DNA of 55,953 nucleotides, from positions 1 through 55,953 of the forward strand of contig MU623519.1 in the NCBI GenBank assembly GCA_025201765.1. Reading direction: 5' to 3'. A program made the translations under genes and the position numbers. Numbering within the stretch: position 1 is the stretch's first letter; every line of letters starts with the position of its first letter. Under the pieces are notes generated by a model, which searched no databases, was not told the origin of the DNA, and was given only the letters and a program-made list of their open reading frames with translations. Below are positions 47,755-55,953 of the stretch, one piece after another. Source of the DNA: Daldinia sp. FL1419. Taxonomy: Eukaryota; Ascomycota; Sordariomycetes; Xylariales; Hypoxylaceae.

Positions 47755-48745
47755 GGGGTCGCACTGCGGGATAATCACGGCATTGGTCATATTGAAATAA
47801 ATAATCCTCCCAGAATTGCTAAAACATATAAGAATTATGGATCTGGTAAATAAAAGATTAAATATAATAAAAATAATTATTAAATATTATTAATAATTTT
47901 TTAATAAATTTGTTAAAGGTTTAAAAATTTTAGAAAAGTTATAATAAAATTTTTATAATTAATTCCTGGAATTATATTGGAAAGACATAATTATATTCTT
48001 TATATAATTCTTTATCCTTAATAAGTAAATTATTTTTATAATATATAATTATATTAAAATTATAATTTTAATATAATATAATATTAAAATATTATATTAA
48101 ATTTAAAATATTATAATAATTTTTAATAAAAGGATTAAAATATTAAAAGAAAATTAATAATAAAATAAAATTAAAAAAATAATAGAATATTTATAGATAT
48201 ATAAATTTTCTTTTATTTAATATAATATATATATAAAAATAAAATAGGTTTTTTAAGGCAATATTAAATTGTGAATGCAATGGGTATAATAATATTATAT
48301 TATAATATTATAAAATATAAATAAGGTATATAAAGAGGACTGAGGTTAGCCGGGAAGGGCTACAGATCGGCCATACACCCCGGCCCTCCCCCGGAATAAC
48401 CTCTTTACAATATAATAATAGTTTTATTATTTATTAAAAAAAAATAATAAAGCCATTTTGGACCTCGTTATTGCCCCATACCCAAACCACTACCACATTA
48501 TTTTATAAAATTTAAATATTATAATATATTAAATATTTTTCTATATTAAAATCTAATCATTTTTATTAAAAAAATAAATTTTAATAAGAATATAAGATAA
48601 AATTATAATTATAATAATATAATTTAATTAAATAAATAATAAATAGGTTTTTTCTGGAATATAGTTCTTACCCAGAATAAATACTAAAAGATGGACCGGA
48701 TACCTGTAATATATTTTAGGTAAATCGGAATAATAATAAATAATA
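47755..48745 (+). mobile_element. 5'-truncated LINE with internal deletion, partly unmutated
   Basis: Collinear with 28045-29168 except for a deletion near 48380 that removes about 170 bp. The first 80 bases (GAGCGGGGTCGCACTGCGGG) and 48345-48480 (CCGGCCCTCCCCCGGAATAACC) keep GC that all other copies have lost. Ends GGTAAATCGGAATAATAATAAATAA. Confidence 0.7.
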
Positions 48746-48944
48746 ATAATAAATTAAAATGATAGGGTTAAGACAAAATCTGCCAATCTAACACTTTTTA
48801 ATATATAAATAAACTTTTAGAAATTATTTTCCTATTTAATTAATTTAAATTCTTAAACATAAAATTATTAGTTTTCTATAAAGTTTCATACGAAAGAATT
48901 GTAGGGCCTATCCTATAAAAACTTTTATTTAATTAAAATTTTTA
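48746..48944 (-). repeat. Array-family scrap between two LINEs
   Basis: AGGGTTAAGACAAAATCTGCC and the following 150 bases match 43690-43880 (AGGGCCAGGATAAAGTCCACC). Same orientation as the inverted array. Confidence 0.5.
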
Positions 48945-49556
48945 TTTTATTTATTTATTTATTATTATTCCAATTTCTCTAAAATATATTACAAGTATCC
49001 AATTCATCTTTTGGTATTTGTTCTAAATAGGAATTATGTTCCGGAGAAAACTTACCCATTATTTATTAAATTAAATTATATTAATATAATTTTGGTTTTA
49101 TTTTATATTCTTATTAAAACTTACCTTTTAATAAAAATAATTAAATTTTAATATAGGAAAATATTTAATATATTATAATATCTAAATTTTATAAAATAAT
49201 ATAATAATAATTTAGGTGTAAGGTAATAATAAAATTTAAAATAATTTTATTATTTTCTTTAATAAATAATAAAAATATTACTATATTATAAAAAAGTTAT
49301 TTCAGGAAAAAACTAAAGTATATATAATTTATATAAAATATAAATATATATAAATAATTTTATATCTCTATGAAAAACCATTATTAATTCTTACTTTTAT
49401 AATTTTCTTTTTAATATCATAATATTATATTTATTTTTTAAAATGATTTAAAATGATATTACCAATTTATAACCTTTTTTAATTAACCTTAATCTTCTTT
49501 ATATACCTTATTTATATTTTATAATATTATAATATAATATTATTATATCTATTATA
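48945..49556 (-). mobile_element. 5'-truncated LINE, 0.61 kb
   Basis: Tail at 48945 (TTTATTTATTTATTATTATTCC), then the usual 3' region. The sense 5' end at about 49556 abuts TIR-element head sequence. Strongly C-to-T mutated. Confidence 0.7.
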
Positions 49557-52500
49557 TTTATCTATATCTTTCTTATTTCATTAATTGCACCACAATCCTA
49601 ATTAACCAATCAATTCCCAAAGAAATCCCCTACAATTTCAGTATTTTTAATTACTATATAATAATCTCCAATTGGAAATATATATAACATATCTCAAAAA
49701 ATCACAAATTTAATTATATTTTAATAATATTAATTATTAATATTTTTAAATAGTTTTTAAATTAATATAATGAATTAAAATGGTTTTAAATTTTGATATA
49801 CCCCGTACGCAGGCCTGTGGCTTCCCCGTGGCGTACAGCAAAATACCCCTGCAAATTATTTAACCAGGGTATTAAATATGAGCTCTAATAGCTACCTATA
49901 TATAAAGTGATTATATCCTTTGGAAGGTATTTAAATGATTAAATAAAAGAATTAATAAAAGTAATTGCTAGCAATGGTAGCGCATTTAAGAAGTAGAATA
50001 AACAATATATTGAATAAGAAAACAAATTTATAAATTATTATAAAAATTATAAAAAAAAGTAATAATTCTATAAAACTTAATCTAATCAAACAAAAAAATA
50101 ATTTCTAAAGGCCTATATATTGAACAGAAGCTTTAATAACTATTTAGATATAAGGAAATTATATTTTGAGGAAGGTATTTAAGTAATCAAATAATAAGTT
50201 AATTAATAAAAATGATTGTTAGTGCTTAAGAGATAGAATGAGTAATATATTCAACTAGAAATATAATCATTAATTATTGTAAGAAGCTATAAAAAAAGCT
50301 AAATAAATTTATATTTAAAAACTTAACCTAATTAGGCAAGAATCAACTCTTAGGGGCTTATATATTGAACAAGAGCTGTAATACCTCAAATAGAAGCTTT
50401 AATCGCTCCTGCAGAAAATACCCTGCACTTCAAATACCCCATAATAAATTAATAAATATAAATAAAATAAAAGATGTAAAATAATTATATCCTAAAAATA
50501 ATAATAAAGTGATCAAATAAAAAACTAATAAAAATAATTACTTACAATAGTAACTAACGCTCAAAGAATAGAAAGGATAATACATTCAACTGGATATAAA
50601 ATTATAAACTATCATAAACACTATAAGAAAAAATAATAATTCTATAAAACTTAAGCTAATCAAATAAGAATCAACTCTTAAAGGCTTATATATTGAACAG
50701 GAACTTCTGTAAAATATACCCTATATTTTAATTACCCCATAACAAACTAAAGGTTTAAATGAAATAAAAGATATAAAATAACTATATCCTAAAAATAGTA
50801 TTAAAGTAATCAAATAAAAAAATTAATAAAAATTAATTGCTAACAATGGTAATATATTTAAGAAGTAAAATAAACAATACTGAATAAAAGCTCAAATAAA
50901 AACCTGAACTTATATAGAAATAGAAGATACAAAATAACTATATCCTAAAAAAAATATTAAAACAATCAAATAGAAAAACTAATAGAGGTAACTGCTTACC
51001 AATAATAACGCACTTCATGAGGTTATATTCAACAAAAAAACTAAAAGCATATATATTTATACAAAATTCTATAAAGAAAACTAATGATTTTATGCCTGAG
51101 AACCTAAGCTGATCAAATAAGAAAACAATTTTTGAAGGCCTATTTATGCCCAGAAAAGCTTATGGAAACCTTAGAAAGGTTAATTCCATAAAAGCTAATA
51201 CTTAAAAATACCCTACATTTTAATTGATAAAAAATATAAAGAAATTAATTATATCTTAGAAAAAGTATTAAAGTAATTAAATAAACAATTAATAAAAATA
51301 ACTGCTAATAATAATAATTAATACTCAAAAAATAAAATAAACAATACCTATATTCAATAAAAAAAAATCATAAATTATTATAAAGAATTATATAAAAAAT
51401 AATATTTAAAAAATTTAACCTGATTAAATAAAAACCAATTCTTAAAAATATATATATTAAACATAAGTTTTAATAGTTTTTGTAGGATATACCCTATCCT
51501 ATACTTCAACTACTTTATAACTAACTATATCCTAAAAAAAAAAAATTATTAAAATAATCAAATAAAAAAACTAATAAAACTAACTACTAGCAATAATAAC
51601 GCACTTAAAAAAAGAAATAAATACAATATTTAATAAAAAACAAAAAAAATGTAAATTATAGTAAAGAATTATAAAAAAAGCTAAATAAATTAATATTTAA
51701 AAATATAACCTAATCAGATAATAATTAAAATTTAAAGGTATATATATTAAACAGAAACTTTAATAACTCCTACAGGATATGCCCTACACTTCAACTACCC
51801 CCATAATAAACTATATTCTAAATAAAATATTAAAATAATTAAATAAAAGAATTAATAAAGGTAATTATTAATAATGGTAACTGCCACTCAATAAATAAAA
51901 TAAATATATATTTAATAAAAAAGAAAAATCATAAAATATTGTAAAAAACTATATAAATAATGATAATTAAAGAAATTAACCTACTTAAACAAAAATCAAC
52001 TCTTAAAAACCTATATATTAAATAAGAACTTTAATTTAAGGTTAACATTATTAAACAAGAACTATGATTGCTATTAAACAAAAACTTTAATAGTTACTTA
52101 AATATAAAATGTTTATATATAAAGGAAAATATTTAAATAATCAAATAAAAGATTTATTAATAAAAATAATTGCTAACACTTAAAAAATAAAATGGATAAT
52201 ATATATAATTAAAAACAAAATTATAAATAATTATAAATAATTATAAGAAACATTAAATAAATTAATATTTAAAAACTTAACTTAATTAAGCAAAAATCAA
52301 TTTTTAAATACCTACCTATATATTAAACAAAAATTTTAATAATTCTTATAGGATACGCCTTATATTTTAACTACCTTATAACTAACTATATCCTAAAGAA
52401 AATAACTATTAAAATAATTAAATAAAATACTAATTAATAAAGGTGATTATTGGCACTTAAAAAATAAAATAAATAATATATTTAATAAAAAAGAAAAACA

Positions 52501-52916
52501 ATAAATTATAGGAAGAAATTATATAAAAGGTGCTGCTTAAAGAACTTAACTTAATTAAATAAGAATTAACTCCTAAAAGCCTATTTATATACAAAAAAAC
52601 TTATAGAAACCTTAAAAGAATTTATTCTATAAAAATTAATAAGATTTTACAAAATAACTTTAATTATATAATTATACTTCCCCAATTCACTCAAATAAAA
52701 AATTTAATTTAATTAAATAAAAAATAAATCTTAAAAACTTATATATTAAATAAGAACTTTAATAATTTCTGCAAAATATACCTTACACTTCAACTACCCC
52801 ATAAGAAATTATATCCTAAAAAGTATATTAATATAATTAAATAAAAGGCTAATAAAAATAATTTTTTATAATAATAATTAACACTTAAAAAAAATAAACA
52901 ATATGTTTAATAAAAA
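49557..52916 (+). repeat. TIR-element-type head plus tandem array, direct copy
   Basis: 49557-49840 matches 15530-15810 (TCTTTCTTATTTCATTAATT ... GTACGCAGGCCTGTGGCTTC ... GTGGCGTACAG). The array follows with the same unit order as 15830-18900. The left TIR is missing, and the right end is cut by LINE and TIR-element sequence at 52917-52973. Most mutations are G-to-A type in this strand. Confidence 0.6.
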
Positions 52917-52966
52917 AATAAATTTATTTATTTATTTATTATTACCCCAATTTACCTAAAATATAA
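52917..52966 (-). mobile_element. LINE tail fragment
   Basis: AATAAATTTATTTATTTATT and ATTACCCCAATTTACCTAAA are the minus-strand LINE 3' terminus only. The copy stops after about 50 bases, next to the small TIR element. Confidence 0.65.
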
Positions 52967-52972
52967 AATTAA

Positions 52973-53482
52973 ATCCAGGACGAAGCCGGTAGCCAAAAGT
53001 GTAATTTAATTCCAATACGAAGCGGACGAAGTCCGGGTATTGAATAAGTGTAATTTATTTAAATTATTTTTAATAGATTTAATAGATTTAATAGATTTAA
53101 TAGATTTAATTTAATTTAAATAACTTTTTAAATTATTATAACAAATCGGTCACACGTGACCGATGGGTCCATCCCGAAGCCCGCAAAAAAATATTATTTT
53201 AATTATTTTTTTTGGAAATTTAAAACGTTCTTTTTTTTTAAAAAAAAAAAAAAAAAAAAAACTTAAACTTTTGTTGATATCTGCTAAGTCCCTCAGAAAC
53301 TACCCTGGAGTGGCTGGTGGATGTGGTGTGGCGTGGGTAAATGTGGCTTATTTGGGTGGATTTTTTTAGTGGGTGGTCCGTGCGCCTATCAATTCTTATC
53401 AATTATTATCAATTTCTTATCAATTATACATAGTAATTTATTAGAAGAGTTTTAGTATAATATACCGGACTTCGTCCTGGAT
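52973..53482 (+). mobile_element. 510-bp TIR element (MITE-like), lightly mutated
   Basis: The left end ATCCAGGACGAAGCCGGTA (52973) and right end TACCGGACTTCGTCCTGGAT (53482) are inverted repeats. A second GCGGACGAAGTCCGGGTA lies at 53018. The interior has four to five direct TAGATTTAAT repeats (53080-53110), a 9-bp inverted repeat ATCGGTCAC-AC-GTGACCGAT (53145-53164), a T9/A22-like homopolymer block (53230-53260) and GT-rich DNA (53300-53380). No coding frame; the 68-aa ORF at 53163-53369 is homopolymer-driven. A clear target duplication is not visible. Confidence 0.65.
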
Positions 53483-53489
53483 AAAAAAG

Positions 53490-54437
53490 TTAATTTTAAA
53501 AAGAAGCATATATATACCACCTTATCCTTAATAATCTATATTATCTTTATATATTATTATTATAATAATTTTTTACTTAAAAAATTTAATTAATATTAAA
53601 TATTTTATTATTCTTTAATAATAATCTATTATAAATCTTTAATAATTTCTTAATATATTTAAATTTAAATCTTAATAAATATAACCTTCTTTTCAAAAAT
53701 GCATTTGCCCTTATTCAAAATTCCTTAATATATATAATTAAAGAAAATAAAGAAGAAAACAAAGAGGTAAATGCAGAAGAAGGCAATTCCAATAATTCGG
53801 AATAAGTGTAGAGCAATCTTAAATAAATATAATTTTCTTAAAAAACCCTATTAATATATTATTACTTATATCTTTCTATTTAATTATAAATTCTTCCCAT
53901 TTAATTCAAAATCTTTGGAAATATTTATATTAAATAAATTATAATATTATTTTATATATAAATAATTAAACTTATTTAAAGAACTAATAAACTATTAATA
54001 AGGTTTTATTAAAATTGAATAATATTTTTTTATAATTTATATTAATTAAAAATTTTTTTAAAATTAAATTCTATCTAAAATAAGCTTATACCAAAACATA
54101 TTTAAAATATTTGGGGGTTATATACTATATTATTTCCCTTTTATTACATTTGTATTTAAAAATATTTATTCAAAAAACCCTTTTACTAAATAAAAAAACT
54201 TTTAATTTTATTTTTTCAATACATATTTATAATAATACCAACATTTTATACTGCCATAAATTAAAATACCAATTATTAATCTTTATATTAAAAAATAATA
54301 ACTAAATTATTAGTATTACAATATCCTTTTTGTATTATTCTTATCTTTCTATCTAATAATTTAAAAGAATTTTTTTAAAATATTAATATTCTTTCTATTT
54401 AATACTCCAATTAATCCTAATTTTTATAATATATATA
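53490..54437 (-). mobile_element. LINE internal fragment
   Basis: Reverse complement of about 39390-40260 of the full LINE (AAATATGTTTTGGTATAAGC complement near 54090; TTTCTATTTAATACTCCAATT near 54395). Interrupted or bounded on the right by the family-2 LTR. The ORF at 54111-54305 is chance. Confidence 0.65.
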
Positions 54438-54438
54438 T

Positions 54439-54600
54439 TTGTTGGTAGGTATGTACGTAAAGTAAAAGTAAAATAATAATAAAATAAATAATAATAGGGG
54501 TAAGATTGGTGTATTGAAGTTATTTAAAGAAGAAGATTATTTAAAAAGAATAGGTAGAAAATTTATTTTTTATATAATAATAAATATATAAATATTTTTT
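54439..54600 (+). mobile_element. Solo LTR, family 2, 3'-truncated or diverged
   Basis: TGTTGGTAGGTATGTACG at the start, then the same order as 13368-13530. The right end is lost in AT-rich sequence around 54600. Confidence 0.6.
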
Positions 54601-55140
54601 AAAGGTAATATATTAGATTAAGGATATAAATTATATAATTATTACTTATTTTATTTTTTTTTTATAATTATATTATAAACCTAACACCTAACTCTTATTT
54701 TACCCATCCCTTTAACTGCAAATTAATCTAATTACTTTTCATTAATGTTCATATAGTTTTATTTAGGAATACCTTTGTCATAATATTTATAAAATTATAT
54801 ATACTATAAATCCACTAAATATCATCAATTTTCCAATTTTTATACAATTATTATAAAATTATTAAATTAATTATTAATTTTTTTTATTAATACTACCCAT
54901 TTAAATAAGGCATTAATATAAAGAAAAAAAATTAATATACAAAACTAATAAAACTTTAAATAATAAAAAATGCTTCAAAATGATATTAATTATATAATAA
55001 ATAATATATTTAATATCAAAATCTTAAATTATTTTATAAATTTCATTAATAAATATATTTTAAATAACACATTTATATTTAATAAATAATTAATAAATAA
55101 TATTATTAATAATTTAAATTTTATTATTTTAATTAATTAA
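54601..55140 (+). repeat. Unnamed dispersed repeat (copy 2)
   Basis: Collinear with 9541-10083 (for example ATACCTTTGTCATAATATTTA and AATAAATAATTAATAAATAA). It lacks the LINE that follows copy 1, giving the empty site of that LINE. Confidence 0.55.
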
Positions 55141-55953
55141 TTTTTTATTATTTAATATAATAATATAATTAATTTATAAATTTAAATCCTTATTATTCAT
55201 AAATAAACTATTAATAAAAATATATAATTATAAATTTTAAAAATTTAAATTAATATAATTAAATTTTTATATTTAATTATTTATTTATTATTTAATTTAG
55301 GTATTAAGAGCTTTTATTTTTTTAAAATTTAATTCCAAATGTTGAACCATTATTAAATAATTAAAAGTTATTTTAAGTTAATAAATGGAAGAAATATATA
55401 CTCTTTATACCCATTGTTTAATAAATTTTTTGATTATATCTAATAATTTTATATCCAATTATTTAAATTTCTTAATTTATTCTTTTTATATAATAATTAT
55501 ATCATAATTTTTTTTATAAATAATAAAATATAAACTATTAAAATCTTTAATTTTAACATCCAATATCTTCTAAGGGTATATCTTAATCCCAGCTTTAATA
55601 AATACCTTATCTTTTACTATTAGGAATTTTATAATACCAATATTTAAAATATTATTTATTTAAAGATTTATAATTCTAAACAAAATTATATCTATTATTA
55701 ATAAATATAAATTAAATATTAATAATTTTAAATTAAATTTCCATTAATAATAATATAAATAAATTTTAAATTAATATATTCCTAATTTAATTAAATTATA
55801 TAACAATTTAATAATATATAATAGTATTTTTTTGGGATATTTATTTTTTAATTTTATTAATAATTATATAAATATTATCTATTATATAGATATTTTAAAT
55901 TAAATATATATTATAATAAATTTTTTATTAAAATTATCATAATTTTAAATAAT
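55141..55953. other. AT-rich end of window, no gene seen
   Basis: Continuation of AT-rich DNA. No conserved coding or repeat signal was recognised. Confidence 0.35.

Noticed and set aside
42641..52966. Centromere
   Set aside because: Inverted arrays and AT-richness are suggestive, but the same families flank genes on the left side. Nothing in the sequence alone marks centromeric chromatin; CENP-A ChIP would be needed.
53163..53369. 68-aa ORF with poly-lysine
   Set aside because: The coding is produced by the A/T homopolymer inside a small TIR element; no protein similarity.
3650..55953. Mitochondrial origin because of extreme AT content
   Set aside because: Spliceosomal introns, secretory-pathway and secreted-enzyme genes, LTR retrotransposons and LINEs with transition-only divergence indicate a nuclear RIP-mutated region.

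Overview
This window looks like nuclear DNA of a filamentous ascomycete (Pezizomycotina). Two intact protein genes sit in short patches of balanced base composition. Everything else is extremely AT-rich, transposon-derived sequence. The genes carry short spliceosomal introns (GTAAGT-like donors, CTAAC/CTGAC-like branch sites). Repeat copies differ almost only by C-to-T and G-to-A changes, the mark of repeat-induced point mutation (RIP). This is the 'AT-isochore' architecture known from several ascomycetes. The species cannot be named from the sequence.

Genes. On the + strand, 1523-3004, lies a four-exon ERV46-type cargo receptor of the early secretory pathway (436 aa). On the - strand, 23534-20678, lies an eight-exon secreted-type GH37 trehalase (675 aa). 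They converge and are separated by about 17.7 kb of repeats; there is no operon or cluster logic. The main gene-level novelty is that the trehalase frame closes only if two of its introns are spliceosomal twin introns (stwintrons) of the [D1,2] class.

Repeats, left to right. 1-667 is the 3' end of a Ty1/copia-like element, then a solo LTR (835-1045) and a LINE fragment upstream of ERV46. 4.8-14 kb is a pile of Tad1-like LINE copies, solo LTRs and a diverged tandem array (6715-9104). 15274-19330 is a 4.06-kb TIR element with an 8-bp target duplication; it encloses a long tandem array and sits inside a second copia copy that ends at 20107. 26979-33875 is a copia element in minus orientation with paired LTRs and a 5-bp target duplication, itself split by a LINE. 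About 34965-41530 is the most complete LINE, with endonuclease and reverse-transcriptase relics. 41.9-53 kb is array and LINE again, much of the array inverted relative to the left side. 52973-53482 is a small TIR element far less mutated than its surroundings. The last 2.5 kb is LINE debris, a solo LTR fragment and an unnamed repeat.

No rRNA, convincing tRNA, CRISPR array or intact transposase was found. Boundaries of RIP-mutated repeats are approximate (tens of bases) unless a target-site duplication is cited. Exon boundaries come from reading splice signals together with family conservation.
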